Shown: positions 8,563 through 17,019 of the stretch, in pieces | Position numbering within the stretch: position 1 is the first letter of the stretch | Layout: each line of letters opens with the position of its first letter | Assembly (NCBI RefSeq): GCF_963677035.1 | Contig: NZ_OY781472.1 | Coordinates: forward strand, 1,426,001 to 1,490,000 | Length of the DNA: 64,000 nucleotides | DNA from: an uncultured Hyphomonas sp. | GTDB lineage: Bacteria > Pseudomonadota > Alphaproteobacteria > Caulobacterales > Hyphomonadaceae | Direction of reading: 5' to 3' | Notes under the pieces: generated by a model | Seen by the model: the letters and a program-made list of their open reading frames with translations, nothing else | Database searches by the model: none | Told to the model about the DNA's origin: nothing | Made by a program: the position numbers and the translations under genes

Positions 8563-9812
8563 GCGGAGACAGTGCGGCCCTTGCCGCAGCGCTGAAGCGT
8601 TTCGAAGGGCTCTATCCTGAAGTCATTCACCTGTCGTTGGGACGGGTCGAGGCTGCTTTGGAGGCGCTCGGCCGTCCGCAGGACCGGCTGCCGCCTGTCA
8701 TTCATGTGGCGGGCACGAACGGGAAGGGGTCCACCTCCGCCTTCATGCGCGCCATGGCCGAAGCGGCCGGCCTCAAGGTCCATGTCTTCACCAGTCCGCA
8801 CCTTGTCCGGTTCAATGAGCGTATCCGGCTGGCAGGTGAGATGGTTGACGATGACCGCCTGATCGACTGGCTGACGCGCACCTATGAGGCCACGCGGGGC
8901 AAGGAAATCACCCATTTCGAGGCGACGACCGCGGCGGCGCTGCTAGCCTTTTCTGAAGTGCCGGCGGACCTTCTGATCCTCGAAGTGGGCCTCGGCGGAC
9001 GGTATGATGCGACCAATATGATTGACCATCCGGCGCTGTGCGTGATCACGCCGGTGGATTTCGATCACAAGGCATTTCTCGGGTCCGACATCCGCAAGAT
9101 CGCAGGTGAGAAAGCGGGGATTATCCGGCCGGGACGCCCGGTGCTCAGCGCCATCCAGCGCAAGGTCTGCGATGATGTCATCACGGCCGAAGCGGCCCTG
9201 AAGGGGGCACCGCTCTACAAGCTAAAGGCGCACTATATCGATGCCATGCCGGATCATATCGGACTTATAGGTGAGCATCAGCGGGCCAATGCGGCACTTG
9301 CGGCGATGGCCATGCAGCTGTTTGGCAATTCCACCCGCATTCCGCAGGAGGCCATCTTCGAAGGCGCGCGTACCGCGACCTGGCCCGCCCGGATGCAGCG
9401 TCTGAAAGATGGCCCGCTTACGGCGCGCGTGCCCGGCACCGAAGTCTGGCTGGATGGCGGGCACAACCCGCATGCGGCCCGGGCCATTGTCCGCCACCTG
9501 GCAAAGCAGGAGGGCAAGACGGTGCTGGTCTCGGCGATGCTGGCTTCGAAGGATGCGACCGGGTTCTTCCTGCCGTTCCGCTCATTGCGTCCACGGGTCT
9601 TCACCGTGCCGAACGCGCCGGGCCACCGGGCCGCGGGGCCGGATGAGCTGGCCGAAGCGGCCAACACGGCCGGACTGGACGCCATTGCATGTGACAGCCT
9701 GGAAGCGGGGCTGAAAGCGGCCGCCGCTACGGGCGCAGACCGGATCCTGATCTGCGGATCGCTGTACCTCGCCGGAGAAGTTCTCTCGAAAAACGGGGAA
9801 GAGCCGGTCTAG
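8559..9812 (+). CDS. folC: Bifunctional folylpolyglutamate/dihydrofolate synthase
   Basis: A 417-residue Mur-ligase-like ATP-dependent enzyme that adds glutamate to dihydropteroate and folates. The P-loop HVAGTNGKGSTSAF, the FTSPHLVRFNERI segment, the magnesium-site region LLILEVGLGGRYDATN, and the C-terminal VWLDGGHNPHAA are all present. The start is TTG, overlapping the accD stop by 4 bases; no better start lies nearby. It is the last gene of the trp-accD-folC unit, since a strong hairpin follows 28 bases downstream. Confidence 0.96.
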   Translation: MSGDSAALAAALKRFEGLYPEVIHLSLGRVEAALEALGRPQDRLPPVIHVAGTNGKGSTSAFMRAMAEAAGLKVHVFTSPHLVRFNERIRLAGEMVDDDRLIDWLTRTYEATRGKEITHFEATTAAALLAFSEVPADLLILEVGLGGRYDATNMIDHPALCVITPVDFDHKAFLGSDIRKIAGEKAGIIRPGRPVLSAIQRKVCDDVITAEAALKGAPLYKLKAHYIDAMPDHIGLIGEHQRANAALAAMAMQLFGNSTRIPQEAIFEGARTATWPARMQRLKDGPLTARVPGTEVWLDGGHNPHAARAIVRHLAKQEGKTVLVSAMLASKDATGFFLPFRSLRPRVFTVPNAPGHRAAGPDELAEAANTAGLDAIACDSLEAGLKAAAATGADRILICGSLYLAGEVLSKNGEEPV

Positions 9813-9840
9813 ACCCCTGAAAAGATGTCCGGATATGGAA

Positions 9841-9867
9841 AAAGGGCGGCCAAACAGGCCGCCCTTT
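9841..9867. terminator. Bidirectional intrinsic terminator between folC and mscL
   Basis: A perfect 11-bp GC-rich stem (AAAGGGCGGCC with its complement) closes a 5-base loop. It sits between two convergent genes, with a short T run on each side, so it can end transcription of both. Confidence 0.85.
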
Positions 9868-9945
9868 CCACTCTACGCGTACTCTACTGTCCGGGAATAT
9901 GGGCATTGAACCCTTAACAGAACCCGAACGCGGTGACCGCAGGGC

Positions 9946-10359
9946 CTAGCTGGACTGTTTTGCCAGCAGGTTGCGGATTTCTTCCAGAAGCACTTCCTGG
10001 CGCGGCGGGGCCGGCGGCGGAGCGGCTTCTTCCTTTTTCTTCATCTTGTTCATGCCCTTGATGAGGAGGAACATGACGAAGGCGACGATGGTGAAGGAGA
10101 TGATGGCGGAGATGAAATCTCCGATTTTCACAACGACGGCCTCCTTGAGGACTTCGCCGTCTGCGCCGAGCGTGGCGGGCACCATCTCGTAATTCCAGCT
10201 GCCGAAATCCAGGCCGCCCATGATCGGACTGAGCAGGGGCAGGAAAACCCCCTGGATGAAGGCGCTGACCAGTGTCGCGAATGCGCCGCCCATGACAAAG
10301 GCAACCGCCATGTCAACGAGGTTGCCCTTCATTGCGAACTCTTTGAATTCCTTGAACAT
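9946..10359 (-). CDS. mscL: Large-conductance mechanosensitive channel
   Basis: A 137-residue inner-membrane channel that opens on hypo-osmotic shock and forms homopentamers. The N-terminal amphipathic helix (MFKEFKEFAMKGN) and first membrane helix (VDMAVAFVMGGAFATLV) match the family closely. The second helix is at about residues 80-103. A basic charged stretch (KGMNKMKKKEE), a proline-rich linker and a final C-terminal helix follow. The length is typical. It is separate from ihfB by 100 bases and probably has its own promoter. Confidence 0.97.
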   Translation of the reverse strand: MFKEFKEFAMKGNLVDMAVAFVMGGAFATLVSAFIQGVFLPLLSPIMGGLDFGSWNYEMVPATLGADGEVLKEAVVVKIGDFISAIISFTIVAFVMFLLIKGMNKMKKKEEAAPPPAPPRQEVLLEEIRNLLAKQSS

Positions 10360-10459
10360 TCAGTGTCCCTTCCTGCGCATCTTTCCCTTTGCCATCCAGA
10401 CTGATGGTCTGGTTCCAGAATCTGGTCAAGACAGTTTACATCTGAAAGGGCAGGGGGCC

Positions 10460-10759
10460 CTAACGGGCTTCCGGATCCTCGCCGCCATTCACGCGGGCAC
10501 GCAATTCCTTGCCGGCCTTGAAGAATGGAACGGATTTCGCCGGCACTTCGACCGGCTCGCCTGTGCGCGGGTTGCGCCCCTTGCGGGAATCGCGTTCGCG
10601 GACAGAAAACGCGCCAAAGCCGCGCAGCTCGACACGGTCACCGCGGGCGAGCGCGGCGGCGATCTCGTCCAGGATGACATTCACGACCTTTTCCAGATCT
10701 TCCTGGCGCAGGTGTGCGTATTCCGTCGCGAGTTTTGCGATAAGTTCTGACTTCAGCAT
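10460..10759 (-). CDS. ihfB: Integration host factor subunit beta
   Basis: A 99-residue HU/IHF-family DNA-bending protein. It begins [11 protein letters not shown] and has the family signature [20 protein letters not shown], which forms the DNA-contacting beta arm, preceded by [18 protein letters not shown]-beta pairs with IHF-alpha (not in this window). The frame extends upstream to 10822, but the chosen start gives the family N-terminus. It lies downstream of rpsA, as in many proteobacteria, with hairpins in the gap. Confidence 0.95.
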   Translation of the reverse strand: MLKSELIAKLATEYAHLRQEDLEKVVNVILDEIAAALARGDRVELRGFGAFSVRERDSRKGRNPRTGEPVEVPAKSVPFFKAGKELRARVNGGEDPEAR

Positions 10760-10779
10760 CTCATTGATATAAAACGCAT

Positions 10780-10810
10780 TTGCGGCGGGAGCGCTAGGCC
10801 CCCGCCGCAA
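10780..10810 (-). terminator. Hairpin between rpsA and ihfB
   Basis: A perfect 10-bp stem (TTGCGGCGGG with its complement) closes an 11-base loop. On the minus strand it is followed by a moderately T-rich stretch and then the ihfB start. A second GC-rich hairpin (10841-10860, stem GCCGGCCC) lies closer to the rpsA stop. Together they could end rpsA transcripts or limit read-through into ihfB. Confidence 0.55.
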
Positions 10811-10870
10811 AGATTTCATCAAATTTAGAAAGCAGGTCCTGCCGGCCCAACCGGGCCGGCCTTACCCGGC

Positions 10871-12826
10871 TCAGCCCTGAAGGGCTTCAGCCTCAGCTTT
10901 CCAGTCAGCGCCCTTGCCGGACGTGCCAACTTCTTCTTCCAGAGTTGCCAGCTGATCGTCCGACATGGAGGCGATCTGCCAGAAGTGGAAGACGCCGGCT
11001 TCGTTCAGCTTCTTCTCGAAAGCCGGGCCAACACCTTTGATCTGCTTCAGATCGTCAGCTTCTTCCTGCGGGGCCGACAGACGGCCGTTCGCATCGACAT
11101 CGCCGGAATCAGCAGCCGGAGCGGCCTCTTCCTTGCCGGTGCCCGAGGAGGCCAGGGCCGCGCCGAGAATGTCACCCAGCGAGGCGCCGGCATCTGCCGA
11201 GCCGTACTGTGCAACGGCTTCTGCTTCTTCGGCGATTTCGAGGGCCTTGATCGAGAGCGACACGCGGCGCGAGCCACGATCGACCTGGATCACCTTGGCG
11301 TCGACCTTGTCGCCAACAGCGAAGCGTTCCGGACGCTGATCTGCGCGGTCACGCGACAGATCGGAGCGGCGGATGAACGACTTCATGGCCGGCTCGCCGA
11401 ATTCGACTTCGATACCGCCCGAGGTGATCTCGGTGACGGTGCAGGTCACGGTCGTGCCGCGCTTCACGCCGCCGGTATTGAGCGATTCCATCGGATCGCC
11501 TGCCAGCTGCTTGATGCCCAGCGAGATACGCTCTTTGTCGATGTCGACGTCGAGCACTTTCGCCTTGACCATGTCGCCCTTGTTATAGGCTTCGATGGCT
11601 TGGTCACCCGACTGCTCCCAGGAGATGTCGTTGATGTGAACCATACCGTCCAGGTCCGGGCCGAGGCCGACGAACAGGCCGAATTCGGTGATCCCGCGGA
11701 CTTCGCCTTCGATCTCTGTGCCGATCGGATGCTCTGCCAGGAAGGCCGACCACGGATTGTCCATGGTTTGCTTGAGGCCGAGCGAGATGCGGCGCTTTTC
11801 GGAGTCGACGTCCAGCACTTCCACATCGACTTCCTGAGAGGTCGACAGGATCTTGCCGGGGTGCACGTTCTTCTTGGTCCAGCTCATTTCGGAGACGTGG
11901 ATCAGACCCTCGACACCGTCTTCCAGCTCCACGAAGGCGCCGTAGTCGGTGATGTTGGTGACGATGCCCTTGAGGCGGGCACTGACCGGGTAACGCACAT
12001 CGATGCCATCCCACGGATCGGCGCCGAGTTGCTTCATGCCGAGCGAGATACGCTGGGTTTCCGGGTTGATCTTGATGATCTGGATTTCGACTTCCTGGCC
12101 GACTTCAACCACCTGAGACGGGTGATTGATGCGCTTGTAGGACATGTCGGTGACGTGCAGCAGGCCGTCGATGCCGCCGAGGTCAACGAACGCACCGTAA
12201 TCGGTGATGTTCTTGACGATACCCTTGCGGACGTCGCCTTCAGCCATGTCGGACACGATTTCAGCCCGTTGTTCGGCGCGGCTCTCTTCGAGGATGGCAC
12301 GGCGGGACACAACGATGTTGCCGCGCGAGCGATCCAGTTTGAGAACGGCGAACGGCTGGACTTCGCCCATAAGCGGGCCGACATCGCGCACGGGGCGAAT
12401 GTCCACCTGGGAGCCCGGAAGGAAGGCGTTGACGCCGCCGAGGTCGACGGTGAAGCCGCCTTTGACGCGGCCGGAGATGGCGCCCTTGACCGGTTCGTTG
12501 GCGTTGAAGCTCTTTTCGAGCTTGATCCAGCGCTCTTCGCGGCGGGCCTTGTCACGGGACAGGACAGCGTCGCCAAGGGCGTTTTCGATACGATCGAGAT
12601 AGACGTCGACAATGTCGCCGGGTTCCGGCTGTTTGTCTTCCATCGAGAATTCGCGGACCGGGATACGGCCTTCGGTCTTGAGGCCGATGTCGACGAGCAC
12701 GGCATCGTTTTCAATGCGGATAACGGTGGCCGGGACAACCTGGCCTTCCTGCATTGCCGACGCCGCAGCCGACGATTCGAACATGGAGGCGAAATCGTCG
12801 GAGGAGGGGTTCATAGATTCAGTCAT
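10871..12826 (-). CDS. rpsA: 30S ribosomal protein S1 with a C-terminal helix-hairpin-helix extension
   Basis: A 651-residue protein with six S1 OB-fold repeats (about residues 28-540). Typical repeat motifs include ITDYGAFVDLGGIDGLLHVTDMS and ITDYGAFVELEDGVEGLIHVSEMS. S1 brings mRNA to the 30S subunit. E. coli S1 is about 557 residues; the extra part here is an acidic Ala-rich linker followed by a helix-hairpin-helix-like domain (DLKQIKGVGPAFEKKLNEAG, about residues 593-651). The frame is open upstream to 12874, but MTESMNPSSDD at 12826 is the likely start. The upstream neighbour is cmk, the conserved cmk-rpsA-ihfB order. Confidence 0.96.
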   Translation of the reverse strand: MTESMNPSSDDFASMFESSAAASAMQEGQVVPATVIRIENDAVLVDIGLKTEGRIPVREFSMEDKQPEPGDIVDVYLDRIENALGDAVLSRDKARREERWIKLEKSFNANEPVKGAISGRVKGGFTVDLGGVNAFLPGSQVDIRPVRDVGPLMGEVQPFAVLKLDRSRGNIVVSRRAILEESRAEQRAEIVSDMAEGDVRKGIVKNITDYGAFVDLGGIDGLLHVTDMSYKRINHPSQVVEVGQEVEIQIIKINPETQRISLGMKQLGADPWDGIDVRYPVSARLKGIVTNITDYGAFVELEDGVEGLIHVSEMSWTKKNVHPGKILSTSQEVDVEVLDVDSEKRRISLGLKQTMDNPWSAFLAEHPIGTEIEGEVRGITEFGLFVGLGPDLDGMVHINDISWEQSGDQAIEAYNKGDMVKAKVLDVDIDKERISLGIKQLAGDPMESLNTGGVKRGTTVTCTVTEITSGGIEVEFGEPAMKSFIRRSDLSRDRADQRPERFAVGDKVDAKVIQVDRGSRRVSLSIKALEIAEEAEAVAQYGSADAGASLGDILGAALASSGTGKEEAAPAADSGDVDANGRLSAPQEEADDLKQIKGVGPAFEKKLNEAGVFHFWQIASMSDDQLATLEEEVGTSGKGADWKAEAEALQG

Positions 12827-12975
12827 GTAAGGTTCCTGAGGCGGGACGAACGGTTCAAGGCAGGCGCGCACCATTGCGGCCTGCTGGATCGACCCGAGAG
12901 CGTGGTCTCTTTAAATCTTCAGTGGTGCAGCCTGTTTGGATTTGAGGCCCCCTATATTTACAGGAGAAAGCCCCT

Positions 12976-13614
12976 TCAGGTGCGGTTTCCACGGGCGAGG
13001 GCGACCTTGACGGCTGCCAGCGCCTTTTCCACTGCGGCCTCTATAGTCAGGTCGGTGGTGTCGATCAAGACCGCATCTGCCGCCATGGCGGCCGGGGCAT
13101 CCTTGCGGTTCTGGTCGCGCTGGTCACGCTCGCGCAGCTGCTGGATCACCTGTTCGAGGGAAACGTCCTCGCCAAAGCCGAGGAGTTCGCGCCAGCGCCG
13201 GTAGCCGCGCTGCTCGACATCGGCATCCACCCACAGTTTCACATCGGCGTCCGGGGCGATCACCGTACCGATATCGCGGCCGTCCAGAAGGGCACCGCCC
13301 GCCTGCAGGGCGAAGGCACGCTGCAGCTCGTACAATGCCTGGCGGACCCCGGGCAGGGCGCTGACAACAGAGGCGGCTTTGCCGGCCTCGGCGGTGCGCA
13401 GCTGGGCTTCATCGAAATCGTTCAGATCGAGGGCGGCGGCGACCTCCGCGAGGGCGGTCTCATCGTCCAGAGGGACGCCCTGTTTCAGGGCCGCGACAGC
13501 GGTCGCCCGGTAGAGACGGCCGGTGTCCATATGGGGCAGGCCATAATGACCCGCCAGCCGTTTCGAGATCGTGCCCTTGCCGGACGCGGTTGTGCCATCG
13601 ATCGCAATAATCAT
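12976..13614 (-). CDS. cmk: Cytidylate kinase
   Basis: A 212-residue nucleoside monophosphate kinase that phosphorylates CMP and dCMP. The P-loop is IAIDGTTASGKGTISKRLA near the N-terminus. MDTGRLYRATA follows, then the CMP-binding segment LDGRDIGTVIAPDADVKLWVDA and the lid-like RERDQRDQNR. The usual Pro of the P-loop (DGPAGSGK) is replaced by Thr. In many proteobacteria aroA lies just upstream; here the gene before cmk is an SDR and aroA is about 4.4 kb away. Confidence 0.96.
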   Translation of the reverse strand: MIIAIDGTTASGKGTISKRLAGHYGLPHMDTGRLYRATAVAALKQGVPLDDETALAEVAAALDLNDFDEAQLRTAEAGKAASVVSALPGVRQALYELQRAFALQAGGALLDGRDIGTVIAPDADVKLWVDADVEQRGYRRWRELLGFGEDVSLEQVIQQLRERDQRDQNRKDAPAAMAADAVLIDTTDLTIEAAVEKALAAVKVALARGNRT

Positions 13615-13724
13615 GGCCGCGGGAAGTGAGTGAAGGCGCGAGGGAAGTCAAGATGAGTGTGTCGCTGCGCGGCCTCCGGCCTTGCTGCTCGCGGCTGTTC
13701 CCTCGCCTCCGGCTCGGGGCCGCT

Positions 13725-13777
13725 GCGCCTTCGCGTTGCTCGTGACGTGGCGCTTTGCCACAAGCAACGCGAAGCGC
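13725..13777. repeat. Nested inverted repeat between cmk and the SDR gene
   Basis: A perfect 12-bp inverted repeat (CTTCGCGTTGCT and its complement, 13729-13740 and 13763-13774) extends by 3 more pairs past a bulge. It encloses a second small hairpin (GTGGC/GCCAC, 13747-13761). It lies between two minus-strand genes. It may be a terminator without a T run or a REP-like element; no second copy is visible in the window. Confidence 0.6.
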
Positions 13778-13790
13778 ACCGAGCAATCAA

Positions 13791-14573
13791 TCAGCGCGGC
13801 GCCATGCGGATCGCGCCGTCGAGGCGGATGCACTGGCCGTTGAAATAGGTGTTGCGGGCCAGCTCCATGGCGAGGGAGGCATATTCCTCCGGCTTGCCAA
13901 GGCGTTTGGGGAAGGGGACCGAAGCGGCGAGACTGTTCAGCACCTTCTCCGGCGCGCGCAGCATCAGCGGCGTTGCGAAAATGCCCGGCATGATCGAGTT
14001 CACGCGGATGCCGATGTCCATCAGGTCCCGCGCCATGGGCAGGACGAGGCCGTTCACGCCCGCCTTGCAGGAGCCATAGACGACCTGTCCGATCTGGCCG
14101 TCCTGCGCCGCGACGGAGGCCGTCAGTGTGATGCAGCCGCGTTCGCCGTCTTCCAGCTCCGGCAGCGTGGACATCCCCAGCGCCGAGAGCGAGGCGATCC
14201 GGTAGGAGGCGACCAGCACGCCCTGCGCGCCGAAGGCATAGTCTTCGGTCGGCAGGCGTTTGTAGCGGGCGTTTTCCTTGTCCCAGGACAGCGTCTTGCC
14301 GCCCTTGGCCGCCATGGCGCAGTGGACGGTGATGCGCTCCTGTCCGTGGGCGGCCCGGGCCTTTTCGAAGCCGGCCACACAGGAGTCTTCGTCCATGATG
14401 TTCACATTGCAGAAGATGCCGCCGATTTCCCTGGCGGTGGCTTCGCCGGCCTCTGCATTGATGTCGAAAATGGCGACCTTGACCCCGGCCTTGGCGAGGG
14501 CGCGGGCGGTCGCCTGGCCGAGGCCTGAGGCGCCGCCGGTCACGACGGCGGCGGTATCATTGGTGATCTGCAT
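13791..14573 (-). CDS. Short-chain dehydrogenase/reductase, probably 3-hydroxyacyl-CoA dehydrogenase type II
   Basis: A 260-residue classical SDR. The NAD-binding motif is VTGGASGLGQATARALA, an acidic residue (FDIN) suggests NAD preference, and the catalytic residues are Ser in TASVAAQDGQIGQ and Tyr/Lys in YGSCK. The SDR-typical ending is IRVNSIMPGIFATPL followed by FNGQCIRLDGAIRM. The pattern is closest to type II 3-hydroxyacyl-CoA dehydrogenases (HSD10-like), which act in fatty-acid or branched-chain oxidation. The exact substrate is inferred. An AGGAGG ribosome site precedes the ATG. The OYE gene lies 46 bases upstream on the same strand, so they may form an operon. Confidence 0.85.
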   Translation of the reverse strand: MQITNDTAAVVTGGASGLGQATARALAKAGVKVAIFDINAEAGEATAREIGGIFCNVNIMDEDSCVAGFEKARAAHGQERITVHCAMAAKGGKTLSWDKENARYKRLPTEDYAFGAQGVLVASYRIASLSALGMSTLPELEDGERGCITLTASVAAQDGQIGQVVYGSCKAGVNGLVLPMARDLMDIGIRVNSIMPGIFATPLMLRAPEKVLNSLAASVPFPKRLGKPEEYASLAMELARNTYFNGQCIRLDGAIRMAPR

Positions 14574-14619
14574 GGTGTTTCCTCCTGATTATAACGGACT
14601 ATGCCGGACTTTGCCGTGA

Positions 14620-15702
14620 TCACGCCGTGTCTTCGACAAAGCCCTTCCATGACTTCATGTAGGTCACGAAGGTCTCGCCCAGTCCTTCGGCGCGAAGGTG
14701 GGCTTCGGGCACGGGCAGGGCGATAGGGGTGAAGTCCGGATCGGCGAGCACCTTCTCCGGGAAGTCATGGTGCAGGATGGCCCCGCGCCCGATGACGACA
14801 AAGTCCAGCCCGGCCTCCATCGCGTCATGGCAGGCCTTGCCGGTGGTCAGCTTGCCCGCCGCGCCAAGGCGGCAGTCGCCGCGCGGCAGATCCGTGAACC
14901 AGTCGACCAGACGCTTGCCTTTGTAGGCCTCGTCCTGCGGCTCCTTGAATGTGTTCCACAGCGACATGTCGAGATAGTCGACCTTGCCACCGGTCATGAT
15001 CTCTCCGGCGAGGCGGCGGATCTCGCCCATGTCCATGCCGAAGCGTTCCGGCGACAGGCGCACGCCGAGGGAGAAGTCCTTGCCGCACTCGCTGCGGATC
15101 GCGTCGATCATCGCCGTCAGGAACTTCACGCGGTTCTCATAGGCGCCGCCCCATTCGTCCTCGCGCAGGTTCACCTCGCCGCTGATGAACTGGCAGATCA
15201 GATAGCCGTGCGCGGCGTGCAGCTCGACGCCGTGGAACCCGGCAGCCTCGGCGCGTTTTGCCGCCGCGACGAAAGCGTCGAAGGCCTGTTTCACCTCGTC
15301 ACCCGTCAGGGCGCGGGCGCCGAACTCTTCATTGTCCGACGGGCAGACCGGCGCTTCGCCGATCAGATCGGCGGGCGAGCGCATGCCGGCATGGTGCAGC
15401 TGGACGACCGAATGGCTGCCGGTCTTGTTGATCGCATCCGCAAGCCGCGTCAGGCCCGGCAAATGCTTGTCGTCGAAAATGCCGAGCTGGCCGGGGAAAC
15501 CCTGGCCGATGGCCTGCACATGGGCCGCGCAGGTCATGGTCAGGCCAAAGCCGCCTTCGGCGCGATATGTCAGCCAGCGGAACTCGTCATCGCTGAGCGT
15601 GCCATCGGCGTTGCTCTGCAGATTGGTCAGCGGTGCCAGCATGAAGCGGTTCTTCATGGCCGGGCCATGGGCGAGGGTCAGGGGGGAGCTGAGATCAGTC
15701 AT
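14620..15702 (-). CDS. NADH:flavin oxidoreductase, Old Yellow Enzyme family
   Basis: A 360-residue FMN TIM-barrel oxidoreductase. The N-terminus (MKNRFMLAPLTNLQSNADGT), the HHAGMRS segment, the ligand-binding GFHGVELHAAHGYLICQFISGEVNLREDEWGG and the C-terminal DFVVIGRGAILHHDFP follow the family. Members reduce activated C=C bonds of enones or act on dienoyl-CoA-like and nitro compounds; the physiological substrate is unknown. It is divergent from a PadR regulator with a 20-bp palindrome between them, so that regulator may control it. The SDR downstream may act in the same pathway. Confidence 0.88.
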   Translation of the reverse strand: MTDLSSPLTLAHGPAMKNRFMLAPLTNLQSNADGTLSDDEFRWLTYRAEGGFGLTMTCAAHVQAIGQGFPGQLGIFDDKHLPGLTRLADAINKTGSHSVVQLHHAGMRSPADLIGEAPVCPSDNEEFGARALTGDEVKQAFDAFVAAAKRAEAAGFHGVELHAAHGYLICQFISGEVNLREDEWGGAYENRVKFLTAMIDAIRSECGKDFSLGVRLSPERFGMDMGEIRRLAGEIMTGGKVDYLDMSLWNTFKEPQDEAYKGKRLVDWFTDLPRGDCRLGAAGKLTTGKACHDAMEAGLDFVVIGRGAILHHDFPEKVLADPDFTPIALPVPEAHLRAEGLGETFVTYMKSWKGFVEDTA

Positions 15703-15818
15703 CCCCGCACTTTGGCGTGGCCAGCGCAGACGTCAATTTTGCCGTTGGGGCAGGAGGCAAGGGCCACGTCCCGAACCGGCCGGCCCGTTTGCCTGACAGG
15801 CTTGCGCCGGGCTGCTTT

Positions 15819-15838
15819 ATATTCTAGTACTAGAATAT
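15819..15838. promoter_or_regulatory. Perfect 20-bp palindrome, candidate PadR operator
   Basis: ATATTCTAGT followed by its exact complement, centred between 15828 and 15829. It lies between the divergent OYE and padR genes, and its last two bases are the first two of the padR start codon. PadR-family repressors bind such palindromes and usually regulate their own gene. Binding here is inferred. Confidence 0.7.
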
Positions 15839-16373
15839 GGTTGCTTACCGGGCCACTGATTCAGAATTGTTGCTTCTCGGCCTGGTCGCTGAAATGCCCC
15901 GGCACGGCTATGAGCTGGAACAGGTGATCGAAAGCCGGGCGATGCGCGAATGGACCCAGATCGGCTTCTCCTCGATTTACTTCGTGTTGGGTAAATTGGA
16001 GAAAGTCGGATTTGTGGCTGCGGAAAAACAAGCGGGTCCGAAGTCCAGGAAGACGTATTCAATTACCAGCGCGGGGCGCGAGGCGCTTGCTGTGCAGACT
16101 CTGGATGCATTGCAGTCGGTTCGGCCGGTCTACTCTTCCGTTCTGATAGGCATGATCCATTGGCAGGCAGTGGACCACGCGTCCGCTCTGGACGCGTTGA
16201 GCACACGGCTGGAAGCTGTGTCGGAGGAAGCGAAAAGGCTGGAACGCATCCGTTTCCAGCAGCAGCCACTCCCGGATTTCATTGAGTCCCTATTTGACTA
16301 CGCAGCTGGCCAGCTGAACGCGGAACACGAATGGATCGCGAACACATTGGCCTACATGAAAAACAAACCCTGA
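15837..16373 (+). CDS. PadR-family transcriptional regulator
   Basis: A 178-residue protein with an N-terminal winged-helix domain of the PadR type: ELLLLGLVAEMPRHGYELEQVI, then SIYFVLGKLEKVGFVAAEK, then RKTYSITSAGREAL. A helical C-terminal dimerisation region (about residues 90-178) follows. PadR proteins repress detoxification, efflux or stress genes until an effector binds. The ATG sits inside the palindrome with no Shine-Dalgarno sequence before it, so the mRNA may be leaderless. A later start would cut into the DNA-binding domain. The next gene encodes a GyrI-like protein 7 bases on, so both are probably co-transcribed. Confidence 0.9.
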   Translation: MVAYRATDSELLLLGLVAEMPRHGYELEQVIESRAMREWTQIGFSSIYFVLGKLEKVGFVAAEKQAGPKSRKTYSITSAGREALAVQTLDALQSVRPVYSSVLIGMIHWQAVDHASALDALSTRLEAVSEEAKRLERIRFQQQPLPDFIESLFDYAAGQLNAEHEWIANTLAYMKNKP

Positions 16374-16380
16374 CTGGAGA

Positions 16381-17019
16381 ATGGCAGGCATGGATCTCAC
16401 GAAAGACCGGAAAAAACTGAAAGAGCTGTATCAACCGGGCCAGACGTCATTCTCTATCGTCGATGTGCCCGCTTTGCCATTTGCCATGATCGACGCAGAA
16501 GGCTCTCCGGATCATGGTGGGGGTGCCAAAGCGGTGAAAACTCTCTTTACCGCGATTCACCCAATTCGAACGGAGGCGCGCAAGCGCTTGGGCAAGGCAT
16601 TTGTCGAGCCGCCGCTTGAGATGCTTTTCTGGGCCGATGACATGAGAGATCTGGTCGCGGGAAAAAAGGAAAGCTGGAAATGGCGCGCGATGATCACGCT
16701 GCCAGCGTGGACGGACGAAAAGATGTTTGCAGCCGCTGTTGAGACAGCGCGGGAATATATGGAAAGCGTTCCGGCCTCGCTCCGGATGGAAACCTTCGAA
16801 GAGGGCCGGTCCGTCCAGATCATGCATGTCGGAAAAGCGGGTGAAATTCCTGCATTGCTCGAGAAGCTGTACACGGAATTCCTGCCTGGCAACGATCTTT
16901 CCCCCGTCGGGGCCTACCACGAAATTTATCTCGATGATTGGGCCCGGACAGCCCCCGAGAAACGTAAGATCATTCTGCGCCAGCCCGTTATACCGGCAAA
17001 AATCAGCGGACCCCGTTGA
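16381..17019 (+). CDS. GyrI-like small-molecule-binding domain protein
   Basis: A 212-residue soluble protein of the GyrI-like (SOUL/GyrI superfamily, COG4832-type) group. The start MAGMDLTKDRKKLKELYQPG, the central WADDMRDLV and WKWRAMITLP segments and the C-terminal GAYHEIYLDDW are typical. Relatives bind hydrophobic small molecules, often next to a regulator. It follows padR closely, so it may bind or modify the compound sensed by that system. The 3' end overlaps the convergent macrodomain gene by 17 bases. Confidence 0.8.
   Translation: MAGMDLTKDRKKLKELYQPGQTSFSIVDVPALPFAMIDAEGSPDHGGGAKAVKTLFTAIHPIRTEARKRLGKAFVEPPLEMLFWADDMRDLVAGKKESWKWRAMITLPAWTDEKMFAAAVETAREYMESVPASLRMETFEEGRSVQIMHVGKAGEIPALLEKLYTEFLPGNDLSPVGAYHEIYLDDWARTAPEKRKIILRQPVIPAKISGPR

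Noticed and set aside
10985..13204. A 739-codon open frame on the plus strand opposite rpsA and cmk
   Set aside because: It is the mirror of the S1 gene, whose biased codons leave the opposite strand open. The protein has no family pattern.
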